Positions 32,239 through 42,979 of a stretch of DNA of 64,000 nt are shown one piece after another. Below the pieces are notes generated by a model that was not told the DNA's origin, ran no database searches, and saw only the letters and a list, made by a program, of their open reading frames with translations. The translations under genes and the position numbers were made by a program. The number at the start of each line of letters is the position of its first letter. The stretch's first letter is position 1. Where the stretch lies: assembly GCF_004402045.1 (NCBI RefSeq), contig NZ_SOMG01000012.1, forward strand, positions 1 through 64,000. Direction: 5' to 3'. This DNA comes from Lelliottia nimipressuralis (GTDB lineage Bacteria; Pseudomonadota; Gammaproteobacteria; Enterobacterales; Enterobacteriaceae).

Positions 32239-34782
32239 ATGAGCAAAGTCAGACTCGCTATCATCGGTAACGGCATGGTCGGCCACCGCTTTATTGAGGA
32301 TCTTCTCGATAAAGCCGATGCTGAGCAGTTCGATATTACCGTGTTCTGTGAAGAACCCCGCAAGGCGTACGACCGTGTGCACTTGTCTTCCTACTTCTCC
32401 CATCATACCGCCGAAGAGCTCTCTCTGGTGCGTGAAGGTTTCTACGAGAAGCATGGCGTAAAAGTGCTGGTGGGCGAACGCGCTATCACCATCAACCGTC
32501 AGGAAAAAGTGATCCACTCCAGCGCTGGCCGTACGGTTTTTTACGACAAGCTGATCATGGCGACGGGCTCCTATCCGTGGATCCCACCGATTAAAGGCTC
32601 GGACACTCAGGATTGCTTCGTCTACCGTACCATTGAAGATCTCAACGCTATCGAATCCTGCGCCCGTCGCAGCAAGCGCGGCGCGGTGGTTGGCGGCGGC
32701 CTGCTGGGCCTGGAAGCGGCTGGCGCACTGAAAAACCTCGGCGTTGAAACCCACGTCATCGAATTTGCCCCAATGCTGATGGCCGAACAGCTGGACCACA
32801 TGGGTGGTGACCAGCTGCGCCGTAAAATCGAAAGCATGGGCGTGAAGGTTCACACCAGCAAGAACACCAAAGAGATCGTGCAGGAAGGGACTGAAGCGCG
32901 TAAAACCATGCGCTTCGCCGACGGCAGCGAGCTGGAAGTGGACTTTATCGTCTTCTCCACCGGGATCCGCCCACGCGACAAGCTGGCGACCCAGTGCGGT
33001 CTGGCCGTCGCTCAGCGCGGCGGGATCATGATCAACGACACCTGCCAGACCTCAGATCCGGATATCTACGCTATCGGCGAATGCGCCAGCTGGAACAACC
33101 GCGTGTATGGTCTGGTGGCGCCGGGTTACAAAATGGCGCAGGTCGCCGTGGACCATATCCTTGGCACTGAAAACGCCTTCGAAGGCGCGGACCTGAGCGC
33201 CAAGCTGAAGCTGCTGGGCGTGGACGTTGGCGGTATTGGCGATGCGCATGGCCGCACGCCTGGCGCTCGCAGCTACGTTTATCTCGACGAAAGCAAAGAA
33301 GTGTATAAGCGCCTGATCGTCAGCCAGGATAATAAGACCCTGCTTGGGGCGGTGCTGGTGGGCGACACCAGCGATTACGGTAACCTGCTGCAGCTGGTGC
33401 TGAACGCCATCGAACTGCCGGAAAACCCGGACGCGCTTATCCTGCCGGCGCACGCGTCCAGCGGTAAGCCCTCTATCGGCGTGGATAAACTGCCGGACAG
33501 CGCGCAGATTTGCTCCTGCTTCGACGTCACCAAAGGCATGCTGATTTCAGCCATCAACAAAGGCTGCCACACCGTTGCGGCGCTGAAAGCGGAAACCAAA
33601 GCCGGTACCGGCTGCGGCGGCTGTATTCCTCTGGTTACTCAGGTGCTGAACGCCGAGCTGGCGAAACAGGGCATCGAAGTGAATAACAACCTGTGCGAGC
33701 ACTTTGCGTACTCTCGCCAGGAGCTTTACCACCTGATCCGCGTGGAAGGGATTAAGTCCTTCGATGAACTGCTGGCAAAACACGGCCAGGGCTACGGCTG
33801 CGAAGTGTGTAAACCGACCGTCGGTTCACTGCTGGCCTCCTGCTGGAACGAATACGTGCTCAAACCCGAGCATACGCCGCTGCAGGACACTAACGACAAC
33901 TTCCTGGCAAACATTCAGAAAGACGGCACCTACTCCGTTATTCCACGCTCTGCCGGCGGCGAAATTACGCCGGAAGGACTGGTTGCGGTGGGCCGTATCG
34001 CACGTGAATTTAACCTGTACACCAAAATCACCGGCTCCCAGCGCATCGGCCTGTTTGGCGCGCAGAAAGACGATCTGCCTGAAATCTGGCGTCAGCTGAT
34101 TGAAGCCGGCTTCGAAACCGGCCACGCATACGCCAAAGCGCTGCGTATGGCGAAAACCTGCGTGGGCAGCACCTGGTGCCGCTACGGCGTCGGCGACAGC
34201 GTGGGCTTCGGCGTGGAGCTGGAAAACCGCTACAAAGGCATCCGTACGCCGCACAAAATGAAGTTCGGCGTTTCCGGATGTACCCGTGAATGTGCGGAAG
34301 CACAGGGTAAAGACGTGGGGATTATCGCCACCGAAAAAGGCTGGAACCTGTACGTCTGCGGCAACGGCGGGATGAAACCACGCCATGCGGACCTGCTGGC
34401 GGCGGATCTGGATCGCGATACGCTGATTCAGTATCTCGACCGCTTCATGATGTTCTACATCCGTACCGCCGATAAGTTAACCCGTACCGCCTCCTGGCTG
34501 GATAACCTGGAAGGTGGCATCGACTACCTGAAATCGGTCATCATCGACGACAAGCTGGGCCTGAACGAACATCTGGAAGCCGAGATGGCGCGCCTGCGCG
34601 AGGCGGTGATTTGCGAGTGGACTGAAACCGTTAATACCCCGGCGGCACAAACTCGCTTCAAACACTTTATCAACAGCACCCAGCGCGACCCGAACGTACA
34701 GGTTGTGCCGGAGCGTGAACAGCATCGTCCAGCAACGCCGTATGAACGTATTCCGGTCACGCTGGTGGAGGAAAACGCATGA
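32239..34782 (+). CDS. nirB: Nitrite reductase (NADH) large subunit NirB
   Basis: Cytoplasmic NADH-dependent assimilatory/detoxifying nitrite reductase, 847 residues. The N-terminal FAD/NADH domain has GNGMVGHRF and VVGGGLLGLEAAG. A BFD-like [2Fe-2S] region includes CSCFDV and CGGCIP. The C-terminal sulfite/nitrite reductase domain has TCVGSTWCRYG and GCTRECAEAQG for sirohaem and [4Fe-4S]. It overlaps nirD by four bases. The sirohaem gene cysG lies just downstream. Controlled by FNR and NarL/P sites. Confidence 0.97.
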   Translation: MSKVRLAIIGNGMVGHRFIEDLLDKADAEQFDITVFCEEPRKAYDRVHLSSYFSHHTAEELSLVREGFYEKHGVKVLVGERAITINRQEKVIHSSAGRTVFYDKLIMATGSYPWIPPIKGSDTQDCFVYRTIEDLNAIESCARRSKRGAVVGGGLLGLEAAGALKNLGVETHVIEFAPMLMAEQLDHMGGDQLRRKIESMGVKVHTSKNTKEIVQEGTEARKTMRFADGSELEVDFIVFSTGIRPRDKLATQCGLAVAQRGGIMINDTCQTSDPDIYAIGECASWNNRVYGLVAPGYKMAQVAVDHILGTENAFEGADLSAKLKLLGVDVGGIGDAHGRTPGARSYVYLDESKEVYKRLIVSQDNKTLLGAVLVGDTSDYGNLLQLVLNAIELPENPDALILPAHASSGKPSIGVDKLPDSAQICSCFDVTKGMLISAINKGCHTVAALKAETKAGTGCGGCIPLVTQVLNAELAKQGIEVNNNLCEHFAYSRQELYHLIRVEGIKSFDELLAKHGQGYGCEVCKPTVGSLLASCWNEYVLKPEHTPLQDTNDNFLANIQKDGTYSVIPRSAGGEITPEGLVAVGRIAREFNLYTKITGSQRIGLFGAQKDDLPEIWRQLIEAGFETGHAYAKALRMAKTCVGSTWCRYGVGDSVGFGVELENRYKGIRTPHKMKFGVSGCTRECAEAQGKDVGIIATEKGWNLYVCGNGGMKPRHADLLAADLDRDTLIQYLDRFMMFYIRTADKLTRTASWLDNLEGGIDYLKSVIIDDKLGLNEHLEAEMARLREAVICEWTETVNTPAAQTRFKHFINSTQRDPNVQVVPEREQHRPATPYERIPVTLVEENA

Positions 34783-35105
34783 GCCAGTGGATAAACATTT
34801 GCGATATTAACGACATTATCCCCGCAACCGGCGTGTGCGCGCTGCTGGGCAGCGAGCAGGTTGCGATTTTCCGCCCTCGCCACGATGAACAGGTCTTTGC
34901 CATCAGCAACATCGACCCGTTCTTCGAGGCCAGCGTGCTCTCCCGTGGACTGATTGCCGAGCATCAGGGTGAACTGTGGGTTGCCAGCCCGCTGAAAAAG
35001 CAGCGCTTCAGCTTAACTGACGGACGCTGCATGGAAGATGAAAATGTCTCCGTGAAGCACTACGACGCCCGCGTGAAGGACGGCAAGGTGCAGCTGAAAG
35101 GCTAA
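34779..35105 (+). CDS. nirD: Nitrite reductase (NADH) small subunit NirD
   Basis: Small subunit with a Rieske-like fold, 108 residues. The usual Rieske iron ligands (CxH and CxxH) are absent, as in E. coli NirD, so it is structural. Its ATG overlaps the nirB stop by four bases. In E. coli nirC (nitrite channel) follows directly; here the next gene is cysG. Confidence 0.96.
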   Translation: MSQWINICDINDIIPATGVCALLGSEQVAIFRPRHDEQVFAISNIDPFFEASVLSRGLIAEHQGELWVASPLKKQRFSLTDGRCMEDENVSVKHYDARVKDGKVQLKG

Positions 35106-35149
35106 TCCCCCGCCTTTTCAATACTAAAAGCTTATGACCCCTTATGGGT

Positions 35150-35191
35150 AACGGCAGGAAAAACCGTATGTTCTGTACGATTCCTGCTGTT
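35150..35191 (+). other. Inverted repeat upstream of cysG in place of nirC
   Basis: AACGGCAGGAA (35150-35160) can pair with TTCCTGCTGTT (35181-35191), with a 20-base loop. It lies in the 135-base nirD-cysG spacer. There is no T-tract, so it is not a normal terminator. It may be a leader structure or the operator of a cysG promoter. Function unknown. Confidence 0.4.
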
Positions 35192-35240
35192 ATCCTGACG
35201 TCAATTATTACCCCCTCCATGAATGCTGCGAGGTAACGTC

Positions 35241-36614
35241 GTGGATCACCTGCCGATTTTTTGTCAATTACGCAACCGCGACTGCCTACTCGTGGGCGGC
35301 GGCGACGTGGCTGAACGCAAAGCGCGCCTGCTGTTAGAGGCTGGCGCCCGACTCACCGTCAACGCCCTCGACTTCGCCCCACAGTTTGACGTCTGGGCGC
35401 AGGAAGGGATGCTTACGCTGGAACAGGGGGAGTTTAATGAATCCCTGCTGGATACCTGCTGGCTGACCATTGCCGCGACGGATGACGATGTAGTGAACCA
35501 GCGCGTCAGCGATGCCTGCGAAACGCGCCGGATCTTCTGTAACGTGGTGGATGCACCGAAAGAAGCCAGCTTTATCATGCCGTCGATTATCGACCGTTCA
35601 CCGCTGATGATCGCGGTGTCGTCCGGTGGTCGTTCGCCCGTTCTGGCGCGCCTGCTGCGGGAAAAGCTGGAGGCCGTGCTGCCCCAGCATCTTGGTCAGA
35701 TAGCCCATTACGCCGGGCAGCTTCGTACCCGCGTGAAGCAAACTTTCTCCACCGTGGGCGAGCGTCGCCGCTTCTGGGAAAAATTCTTCGTGAACGACAG
35801 GCTGGCGCAGTCGCTGGCGAATCAGGACAGTAAAGCGATTGAAGAGACAACGGCGCAGTTACTCTCTGAACCGCTGGATCATCGCGGCGAAGTGGTGCTG
35901 GTGGGCGCAGGCCCTGGCGATGCGGGCTTGCTGACCCTGAAAGGTCTACAGCAGATCCAGCAGGCGGATATTGTGGTTTACGATCGTCTGGTCTCTGATG
36001 ACATCATGAACCTGGTACGCCGTGATGCCGACCGCGTCTTCGTCGGCAAACGTGCGGGCTACCACTGCGTACCGCAGGAAGAGATTAACCAGATCCTGCT
36101 GCGCGAGGCGCAAAAGGGAAAACGCGTGGTGCGCCTGAAAGGGGGCGATCCGTTTATCTTTGGTCGCGGGGGCGAAGAGCTGGAAACCCTGTGTAACGCG
36201 GGTATTCCCTTCTCCGTGGTGCCAGGGATTACGGCGGCATCCGGCTGCTCAGCTTACTCTGGCATTCCACTGACCCACCGGGATTACGCCCAGAGCGTGC
36301 GTCTGGTGACGGGCCACCTGAAGACCGGCAGCGAGCTGGACTGGCATAACCTGGCAGCCGAAAAGCAGACGCTGGTGTTCTACATGGGGCTGAATCAGGC
36401 TGCCACGATCCAGGCGAAGCTGCTGGAGCACGGCATGGCGGCAGATATGCCCGTCGCGCTGATCGAAAACGGTACCGCCATTACGCAGCGCGTGGTGGAT
36501 GGGGTACTGACACAGTTAGGCGAACTGGCACAGCAGGTCGAAAGCCCGGCGCTGATTGTGGTTGGCCGTGTGGTTGAACTGCGCGATAAACTCAACTGGT
36601 TCTCGAATCACTAA
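35241..36614 (+). CDS. cysG: Sirohaem synthase CysG
   Basis: Multifunctional enzyme making sirohaem from uroporphyrinogen III, 457 residues. N-terminal precorrin-2 dehydrogenase/ferrochelatase: [20 protein letters not shown]-terminal SAM-dependent methyltransferase from about residue 215: [31 protein letters not shown] and [20 protein letters not shown]. The GTG start at 35241 ([11 protein letters not shown]) is chosen because GAGGTAAC lies just upstream and the E. coli protein starts at the same residue. It supplies NirB and sulfite reductase. Confidence 0.95.
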   Translation: MDHLPIFCQLRNRDCLLVGGGDVAERKARLLLEAGARLTVNALDFAPQFDVWAQEGMLTLEQGEFNESLLDTCWLTIAATDDDVVNQRVSDACETRRIFCNVVDAPKEASFIMPSIIDRSPLMIAVSSGGRSPVLARLLREKLEAVLPQHLGQIAHYAGQLRTRVKQTFSTVGERRRFWEKFFVNDRLAQSLANQDSKAIEETTAQLLSEPLDHRGEVVLVGAGPGDAGLLTLKGLQQIQQADIVVYDRLVSDDIMNLVRRDADRVFVGKRAGYHCVPQEEINQILLREAQKGKRVVRLKGGDPFIFGRGGEELETLCNAGIPFSVVPGITAASGCSAYSGIPLTHRDYAQSVRLVTGHLKTGSELDWHNLAAEKQTLVFYMGLNQAATIQAKLLEHGMAADMPVALIENGTAITQRVVDGVLTQLGELAQQVESPALIVVGRVVELRDKLNWFSNH

Positions 36615-36632
36615 CGCATACTCTTCCTTTCC

Positions 36633-36658
36633 GGAGTAGTCCTTAAGCGGACTACTCC
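36633..36658 (+). other. Perfect hairpin after cysG
   Basis: GGAGTAGTCC (36633-36642) and GGACTACTCC (36649-36658) form a perfect 10-bp stem with loop TTAAGC. The following bases are CCTCTT, so the U-tract is poor. It probably marks the end of the nir-cysG mRNA. Confidence 0.55.
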
Positions 36659-36757
36659 CCTCTTACCGCTGTCGTTAACATACCGCCCCGAAGTGGAAAT
36701 TTTCCCTTTATTCCCTTGAGTTACATCCAATTTTCGTTTTTAAGACAAGGAATGCGT

Positions 36758-36928
36758 ATGTTTAAACTGGCAAAAGCCGCCGTTCTGGTCGGCCTGTTAT
36801 CCACTCTGACGGCCTGCACCGGTCACGTACAGAACACCAAAAATAACTGCAGCTACGACTACCTGCTGCACCCGGCGATCTCCATCTCGAAGATAATCGG
36901 TGGTTGCGGCCCGGCGGCGCAGCAGTAA
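36758..36928 (+). CDS. yhfL: YhfL-like small lipoprotein
   Basis: Small lipoprotein of unknown function, 56 residues. The signal peptide MFKLAKAAVLVGLLSTLTAC ends in a lipobox (LTAC), with the modified cysteine at residue 20. The conserved part is NCSYDYLLHPAISISKIIGG. The ATG at 36758 is favoured because AAGGA lies six bases upstream. It stands alone, with a terminator after it. Confidence 0.9.
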   Translation: MFKLAKAAVLVGLLSTLTACTGHVQNTKNNCSYDYLLHPAISISKIIGGCGPAAQQ

Positions 36929-36946
36929 GCGATTTTCAGGCGTAAA

Positions 36947-36971
36947 AAAACCGGGGCTTTCCCGGTTTTTT
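36947..36971. terminator. Terminator after yhfL
   Basis: AAAACCGGG and CCCGGTTTT arms surround a GCTTT loop, with a T-run on the plus strand and an A-run on the left. It can terminate yhfL and possibly transcripts of trpS arriving from the other strand. Confidence 0.9.
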
Positions 36972-36995
36972 TAGTTTTGGAGAGGGTGGCTTTTA

Positions 36996-37067
36996 GTCGG
37001 GTGGCGGCTCCGCCTTACCCGACCTACACGATCCCGTAGGCCGGGTAAGCGTCAGCGCCACCCGGCA
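36996..37067. repeat. Inverted pair of REP-like units (BIME) between yhfL and trpS
   Basis: Unit one has GTCGGGTGGCGGCTCCGCC arms closing with TACCCGAC (36996-37023). Unit two is GCCGGGTAAGCG... ACCCGGC (about 37040-37066) in the other orientation. Both are typical enterobacterial REP sequences and lie at the 3' end of the aroK-trpS operon. Confidence 0.85.
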
Positions 37068-37075
37068 AAGCAGGC

Positions 37076-38080
37076 TTAAGGTTTACCCACAAACCCAATC
37101 GCTTCGTACACCGCTTTCAGGGTTTCGGACGCGCGCGCGCTGGCTTTTTCCGCGCCCTCTTTCATCACTTTCTGCAGGAAGGCTTCGTCGTTACGATAGC
37201 GGTTGTAGCGCTCCTGCAGCTCGGTCAGCATGCCGGAAACGGCATCTGCCACTTCACCTTTCAGGTGGCCGTACATCTTCCCTTCGAAGTGCTGCTCCAG
37301 CTCAGGAATGCTCTGTCCGGTAACACCGGAGAGAATATCCAGCAGGTTGGAGACGCCCGCTTTGTTCTGCACGTCGTAGCGCACCACAGGCGGCTCGTCG
37401 GAGTCAGTCACTGCGCGCTTGAGCTTTTTAACCACCGATTTCGGGTCTTCCAGCAGACCGATAACGTTGTTGCGGTTATCGTCAGACTTGGACATCTTCT
37501 TGGTCGGCTCCAGCAGCGACATCACGCGCGCACCGGATTTTGGAATAAACGGCTCTGGCACTTTAAACACATCACCGTAAATCGCGTTGAAGCGCTGGGC
37601 AATATCGCGGCTCAGCTCCAGATGCTGCTTCTGGTCTTCACCCACCGGCACCTGGTTAGTCTGGTACAGCAGGATGTCCGCCGCCATCAGAACCGGATAG
37701 TCAAACAGACCGGCGTTGATGTTTTCAGAGTAGCGAGCGGATTTATCCTTGAACTGGGTCATGCGGCTCAGTTCACCGAAATAGGTGTAGCAGTTCAGCG
37801 CCCAGCCCAGCTGTGCATGCTCTGGCACATGGGACTGAACAAAAATGGTGCTCTTCTCAGGATCGATCCCACAGGCCAGATACAGGGCGAGGGTGTCCAG
37901 CGTGGCTTTACGCAGCTTCTCAGGATCCTGACGGGCGGTAATCGCATGGAGATCGACGATGCAGTAAATGCAATGGTAGTCATCCTGCATGCTGACCCAC
38001 TGACGTAACGCACCCATGTAGTTACCAATGGTCAATTCACCTGAAGGCTGTGCGCCACTAAAAACGATGGGCTTAGTCAT
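37076..38080 (-). CDS. trpS: Tryptophan-tRNA ligase TrpS
   Basis: Class I aminoacyl-tRNA synthetase, 334 residues. The signature motifs are [13 protein letters not shown] (HIGH equivalent, residues 12-21) and [10 protein letters not shown] (KMSKS, near residue 194). It overlaps gph by eight bases and is the last gene of the aroK-aroB-damX-dam-rpe-gph-trpS operon, ending next to REP-like repeats. Confidence 0.98.
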   Translation of the reverse strand: MTKPIVFSGAQPSGELTIGNYMGALRQWVSMQDDYHCIYCIVDLHAITARQDPEKLRKATLDTLALYLACGIDPEKSTIFVQSHVPEHAQLGWALNCYTYFGELSRMTQFKDKSARYSENINAGLFDYPVLMAADILLYQTNQVPVGEDQKQHLELSRDIAQRFNAIYGDVFKVPEPFIPKSGARVMSLLEPTKKMSKSDDNRNNVIGLLEDPKSVVKKLKRAVTDSDEPPVVRYDVQNKAGVSNLLDILSGVTGQSIPELEQHFEGKMYGHLKGEVADAVSGMLTELQERYNRYRNDEAFLQKVMKEGAEKASARASETLKAVYEAIGFVGKP

Positions 38081-38834
38081 TATTCAATTCCTGATGTTCA
38101 CTGTGCGAAAGCCCGAGTGCGGGCAACAAATCTTTGAAGTGGTCGAACACAACATCCGGCTCACTTAGCGTGATGGCCTCACCGTAGTTGTAGCCATAGG
38201 TTAATCCGACGGAAGGACACCCAGCCGCTCGGGCAGCCAGAATATCATTGCGCGAATCACCGACAAAGAGCAGCTCCGCAGGTGTTAAGGATAATTTTCC
38301 TGCCACCAGCAGCAGCGGTTCCGGATGCGGCTTTTTGTTTTGCACATCGTCGCCGCCCACAATCACGGAGAAGTACTTCGCGATATCCAGCGCTTCAAGC
38401 AGCGGTGCAACAAACGGCGTCGGTTTGTTGGTCACCAGCCCCAGCGGAATACCTTTCGCGTGCAGCGTGCTCAGCGTCTCCAGGACGTCCGGGAAGAGGA
38501 AACTGCCCTCCTCGACGGTCTCTTCATAGAAACGATCGAACAGTTTACGCAGAATGCGCTGCTGCTCTTCCTGCGGGATATCGGCACCATCGACGCTCGG
38601 TTTACCCTGGGCGGAACGCTGTGACGCTCGCTCATGACGCGCCCACGTCAACGCGCGCTCCATCAGGACATCGGCGCCGTTGCCAATCCACGTGACGACA
38701 CGTTCTTCGCCCGCAACGGGGAGTTCAAGGGCATACAGTGCCTGGTCGACGGCACTCGTTAAGCCCGGCGCACTGTCAACCAGCGTGCCGTCGAGGTCGA
38801 ATGCCACACCCCGAATTGCCTGCAATTTATCCAT
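38073..38834 (-). CDS. gph: Phosphoglycolate phosphatase Gph
   Basis: HAD-superfamily phosphatase removing 2-phosphoglycolate arising from DNA repair, 253 residues. Motif I is [10 protein letters not shown] near residues 12-21, motif [10 protein letters not shown], and motif [14 protein letters not shown] and [11 protein letters not shown]. It overlaps rpe by eight bases and trpS by eight bases in the dam operon. Confidence 0.97.
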   Translation of the reverse strand: MDKLQAIRGVAFDLDGTLVDSAPGLTSAVDQALYALELPVAGEERVVTWIGNGADVLMERALTWARHERASQRSAQGKPSVDGADIPQEEQQRILRKLFDRFYEETVEEGSFLFPDVLETLSTLHAKGIPLGLVTNKPTPFVAPLLEALDIAKYFSVIVGGDDVQNKKPHPEPLLLVAGKLSLTPAELLFVGDSRNDILAARAAGCPSVGLTYGYNYGEAITLSEPDVVFDHFKDLLPALGLSHSEHQELNND

Positions 38835-39504
38835 GACTTACCTTCGCCAGCTCACGGCGCATTTCATCAATGACTTTTTTGTAATCTGGTTGGTCGAAAA
38901 TCGCCGAACCTGCAACGAACATATCCGCGCCCGCTGCCGCAATTTCACCAATGTTATTCACTTTCACACCGCCGTCCACTTCCAGACGAATATCGTAACC
39001 TGACTCATCAATACGACGGCGTACTTCACGCAGCTTATCCAGCGTGTGAGGAATGAACGACTGACCGCCAAAGCCGGGGTTAACGGACATCAGCAGAATC
39101 ACGTCCAGCTTGTCCATGACATAGTCGAGATAGCTCAGCGGCGTTGCCGGGTTAAACACCAGACCCGCCTTGCAGCCGTTCTCTTTGATCAGCTGCAGGG
39201 TACGATCCACATGTTCAGAAGCTTCCGGATGGAAGGTGATGATGCTGGCGCCCGCCGCGGCGAAATCTGGCACGATACGATCGACAGGTTTAACCATCAG
39301 ATGGACGTCAATCGGGGCGGTAATGCCGTAGTTGCGCAGCGCCTTAAGCACCATTGGACCAATGGTCAGATTGGGGACGTAGTGGTTATCCATAACGTCG
39401 AAATGGACGACATCAGCGCCAGCCGCGAGAGCTTTAGCGGTGTCTTCACCCAGGCGGGCAAAATCGGCCGACAGAATTGAGGGAGCAATCAAAAACTGTT
39501 TCAT
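38827..39504 (-). CDS. rpe: Ribulose-phosphate 3-epimerase Rpe
   Basis: Pentose phosphate pathway enzyme, 225 residues, TIM-barrel. It begins [20 protein letters not shown] and contains [31 protein letters not shown] and [11 protein letters not shown]. The ATG at 39504 is chosen over one two codons upstream because AAGGAG sits six bases before it. It lies 41 bases after dam. Confidence 0.97.
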   Translation of the reverse strand: MKQFLIAPSILSADFARLGEDTAKALAAGADVVHFDVMDNHYVPNLTIGPMVLKALRNYGITAPIDVHLMVKPVDRIVPDFAAAGASIITFHPEASEHVDRTLQLIKENGCKAGLVFNPATPLSYLDYVMDKLDVILLMSVNPGFGGQSFIPHTLDKLREVRRRIDESGYDIRLEVDGGVKVNNIGEIAAAGADMFVAGSAIFDQPDYKKVIDEMRRELAKVSHG

Positions 39505-39545
39505 CCGCATCTCCTTGAAATGTGTTTACCGGCGGGCAAAACGGC

Positions 39546-40358
39546 TCAGGGGCGATAAAGAGCCAGAAGTTCGTCCACCTTTTTACGTGTGCCGCCGTTG
39601 CTGCTAATGCTACGCCGCACTTTAACCTGAAAATGCTTCGCGGCTTTGTACCATTCGCGCGTATCAGGGGTATCGTGATTTGAAATTAACACCGGAATTC
39701 TTTTGCTGACCAGCTTTTCCGCCATCTCCGCCAGACGGGCCTGTTCGGCCGGGCTGAAGCTGTTGGTGTGATAGGCGGTGAAATTCGCCGTCGCAGACAG
39801 CGGCGCGTAAGGGGGGTCACAGTAAACCACCGAGTTTACGCCTGCCAGTTCCATACACTCTTCATAGGAGAGGCAGTGAAACTCGGCATGCTGTGCTTTT
39901 TCGGCAAAGTGATACAGCTCGTCATGTGGGAAATACGGGCGTTTATAGCGGCCAAAAGGCACGTTAAATTCCCCACGAAGATTATAACGGCACAGGCCGT
40001 TGTAACCATGTCGGTTGAGATAGAGGAACAGCAGCGCCCTGCGGAACGGATCCTGGCTCTGGTTAAACTCCGCACGGAACTGGTAGTAAACGTCCGGGTT
40101 ATTGTTCTCAGACGTAAACAGTTTACGCGCCTCTGCGACATACTCATCGGTGCGATGTTTAACGATGTTATAGAGGCTGATAAGGTCGCTGTTGATATCC
40201 GCCAGGATATAACGAGAAAAATCGGTGTTCAGAAACACCGATCCCGCACCCACGAAAGGCTCGATAAGACACTCGCCTTTCGGCAGGTGTTTTTTAATAT
40301 CATCGAGCAGGGGGTATTTCCCCCCTGCCCATTTCAGAAAAGCGCGATTTTTTTTCAT
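39546..40358 (-). CDS. dam: DNA adenine methyltransferase Dam
   Basis: Methylates adenine in GATC, used in mismatch repair and replication control, 270 residues. The N-terminal FLKWAGGKYPLL SAM site is at residues 8-19, and the catalytic DPPY is in VVYCDPPYAPLS near residue 180. It follows damX in the aroK operon. Class alpha amino-methyltransferase. Confidence 0.98.
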   Translation of the reverse strand: MKKNRAFLKWAGGKYPLLDDIKKHLPKGECLIEPFVGAGSVFLNTDFSRYILADINSDLISLYNIVKHRTDEYVAEARKLFTSENNNPDVYYQFRAEFNQSQDPFRRALLFLYLNRHGYNGLCRYNLRGEFNVPFGRYKRPYFPHDELYHFAEKAQHAEFHCLSYEECMELAGVNSVVYCDPPYAPLSATANFTAYHTNSFSPAEQARLAEMAEKLVSKRIPVLISNHDTPDTREWYKAAKHFQVKVRRSISSNGGTRKKVDELLALYRP

Positions 40359-40425
40359 GCTGACTAACTGATTACACCTTCTCCGGCTGTGGAGAAAGCT
40401 CCGACAGCATCCTGCGCTTTAAACA

Positions 40426-41742
40426 TTACTTCAGATCGGCCTGAACCTGATGAATAGGTTTAGCCCATGGGTTTTTTGCCTGAACATCAGCAGGCAGCGC
40501 CGCCACGGCACGCTTTGCTTCATCTTTGGAAGAATACACACCGCTAACCAGCACATACCACGGCTGACCGTTACGGGTCGTCTGATAAACAACATAGTTT
40601 TTCAGATTTGATTTCTTCGCCCAGCTGTTGAGGTTGTCATAGTTAGACGAACTGCTCAGCTGCAGCGTGTAGTTGCTGGATGGCGCAGCCTTCAGCGAAC
40701 CGACGTTACCTGCAGTTTTACCTGCCGCGCTGTTGGACGCTGTTGCCGTCGCAGCAGGGGCGGTTGCTGCAGGCGCAGCTGTGGCAGTTGGTGCCGTGGT
40801 GGTCGCCGTTGCTTTCGGCGCAGTCTGCGTGACTGGCGCTTTAGCAGGCTCGCTCACCGCAGCCGTTTCAGTGTGTTTCGGCTGTGCCGGTACGGCTTTC
40901 ACTTCAGGCGCTTTTACCACTGCCTGAGGTTTGGTTTCACGCTTAAGCTCGATCACCGCCTGCTTACGTTCAGGACGTGTCGCAGTCTGCGTCTGGCGCG
41001 GTTTGGTTTCCGTCGCGGCCGCTTGCGGCTGAGCGCTACCACCGCGAATCGGGGCAACGGTTGCAGGTTCAGTTGGCAGCGTAGAATTAACCACGACGTT
41101 ATCAACCTGCTGCTGGTTCTGCGGCTGCGTCAGCGCATTGTTCAGGTCTCCCTGAACTTCTACGCGCTGCTGGCCTTCAGGCGTAGCAGGTGCCTGGCCC
41201 TGAGCAGGGGTAGAAGAAACGGGCGGCAGAGAAACATCCTGCGGCGTTGTTGTGTTACCAGCGGTCTGCTCAGCGGAGGTGGTACCCGGTGCAGGCTGTG
41301 CGCCATTCGCCTGATTGGACGCATCGTTACCGGAAAGGTTAATGCTCTTCTCAGCGGAAGCGGTTTGCTCGGTTGAGTTCGTTGACGGTGCTTTTAGCGC
41401 GGAGCCAATGCCGACAATCAGCAGCACAAGCACCAAAACGCCAAGGCCCATCATGATGTACTGGCGGGAAGCCGGTTTTGGCGCAGCGGCTTTTTTACGT
41501 TTACGCGGGCGACGCTCTACAGGCTGTTCGTCCATTGAATCTTCTTCGGACTCATAATCCTCTTCTTCTCGCTCATCGTGCGCGTTGCGGCTGCGCGAAG
41601 GGCGACGATCGTCTGCATCCAGATCAACATCGTCAAAGTTGATCTGCGGCTCGTTATCACGTTCTGAAGATTGACGAGAACGACCAGTACGACGATCGCT
41701 GGGATCGGGTTTCAGCTCGTCTTCTGGTTTGAATTCATCCAT
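40426..41742 (-). CDS. damX: Cell division protein DamX (SPOR domain)
   Basis: Septal-ring inner-membrane protein, 438 residues, slightly longer than the E. coli form. There is a charged cytoplasmic N-terminus and one membrane helix near residue 95 ([20 protein letters not shown]). A long Gln/Ala/Thr/Pro-rich periplasmic linker (about 130-355) leads to a C-terminal SPOR domain (about 358-434) that binds denuded peptidoglycan. The linker is low-complexity and likely variable in length. Between aroB and dam. Confidence 0.96.
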   Translation of the reverse strand: MDEFKPEDELKPDPSDRRTGRSRQSSERDNEPQINFDDVDLDADDRRPSRSRNAHDEREEEDYESEEDSMDEQPVERRPRKRKKAAAPKPASRQYIMMGLGVLVLVLLIVGIGSALKAPSTNSTEQTASAEKSINLSGNDASNQANGAQPAPGTTSAEQTAGNTTTPQDVSLPPVSSTPAQGQAPATPEGQQRVEVQGDLNNALTQPQNQQQVDNVVVNSTLPTEPATVAPIRGGSAQPQAAATETKPRQTQTATRPERKQAVIELKRETKPQAVVKAPEVKAVPAQPKHTETAAVSEPAKAPVTQTAPKATATTTAPTATAAPAATAPAATATASNSAAGKTAGNVGSLKAAPSSNYTLQLSSSSNYDNLNSWAKKSNLKNYVVYQTTRNGQPWYVLVSGVYSSKDEAKRAVAALPADVQAKNPWAKPIHQVQADLK

Positions 41743-41834
41743 TTAACACCCCACTCAAAGGCTTATGCCAACGACTTTGCATTTCACCTGAAGCTAAACG
41801 ACCACCTGCAACAGTGGCCTGACCTTTCTAGTTG

Positions 41835-42923
41835 TTACGCCTGCTGACAATCAGCGATAGCGCCAAGAACGACATCGTGCGGCACTCCGCCGCGCACTTC
41901 ACTCTTCCCTATTGCAAGCGGGAGTACAAGACGCATCTCACCTGCCAATACTTTTTTATCGCGCATCATGTGGGGTAAATACGCTTGCGCCGACATCTCC
42001 TGCGGCCCGGTCACCGGCAAACCTGCACGCTCAAGCAGCGCAATGATGCGTGCCGTCTCTTCCGGTTTGAACTGCCCAAGACGTTCAGAGGTGCGGGCAG
42101 CCATTACCATTCCAGCCGCGACGGCTTCGCCGTGCAGCCAGTTACCGTAACCCATTTCGGCTTCAATCGCGTGACCAAACGTATGCCCAAGATTCAGTAA
42201 AGCACGTAAGCCCGTTTCACGCTCGTCTGCTGCGACAACTTCTGCTTTAAGCTCACAACAACGACGAATGCAGTATGCCAGTTTAGCCTCATCAAGACGC
42301 AACAACGCATCCATATTCTCTTCAAGCCAGTTAAAGAACTCGCCATCCAGAATAATGCCGTATTTGATCACTTCCGCCAGACCAGAAGCCAGCTCGCGCT
42401 TCGGCAGGGTTTTCAGACAGTCGAGATCCACCACCACCGATGCGGGCTGGTAGAACGCGCCAATCATGTTTTTACCGAGCGGATGGTTGACTGCCGTCTT
42501 GCCACCCACAGAGGAGTCGACCTGAGACAGTAACGTGGTCGGGATTTGAATAAAGCGGACGCCACGTTGATAGCTTGCGGCCGCAAAGCCGGTCAGATCG
42601 CCCACAACACCGCCGCCCAGGGCAAGCAGTGTTGTATCGCGACCGTGCGGTTTTTGCAGCAATGCGGTAAAGACGGTATCCAGTACCGTCAGGCTTTTAT
42701 ACTGCTCGCCATCGGGGAGAATCACACTGTCGACTTTAACGCCCGCCTGCTCAAGCAGGTGGCGTACACGGTCGAGATAAAGCGGAGCCAGCGTCTCATT
42801 GGTGACCAGCATCGCCTGATCACCCGCTTTCAGTGGTAAAAAGGGAGCTGGATCGTTAAACAAACCAGCCGCGATGGTGATCGGGTAACTACGTTCCCCG
42901 AGAGTAACTGTAATCCTCTCCAT
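41835..42923 (-). CDS. aroB: 3-dehydroquinate synthase AroB
   Basis: Second step of the shikimate pathway, converting DAHP to 3-dehydroquinate with NAD and a divalent metal; 362 residues. Motifs include [27 protein letters not shown] and the metal-binding [18 protein letters not shown]. It follows aroK in the operon by 56 bases. Confidence 0.98.
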   Translation of the reverse strand: MERITVTLGERSYPITIAAGLFNDPAPFLPLKAGDQAMLVTNETLAPLYLDRVRHLLEQAGVKVDSVILPDGEQYKSLTVLDTVFTALLQKPHGRDTTLLALGGGVVGDLTGFAAASYQRGVRFIQIPTTLLSQVDSSVGGKTAVNHPLGKNMIGAFYQPASVVVDLDCLKTLPKRELASGLAEVIKYGIILDGEFFNWLEENMDALLRLDEAKLAYCIRRCCELKAEVVAADERETGLRALLNLGHTFGHAIEAEMGYGNWLHGEAVAAGMVMAARTSERLGQFKPEETARIIALLERAGLPVTGPQEMSAQAYLPHMMRDKKVLAGEMRLVLPLAIGKSEVRGGVPHDVVLGAIADCQQA

Positions 42924-42979
42924 GACGCGACATCCACCTTTAATGCTTTACCCGCAGGCGAGTGTATATTAAGCCAGAA

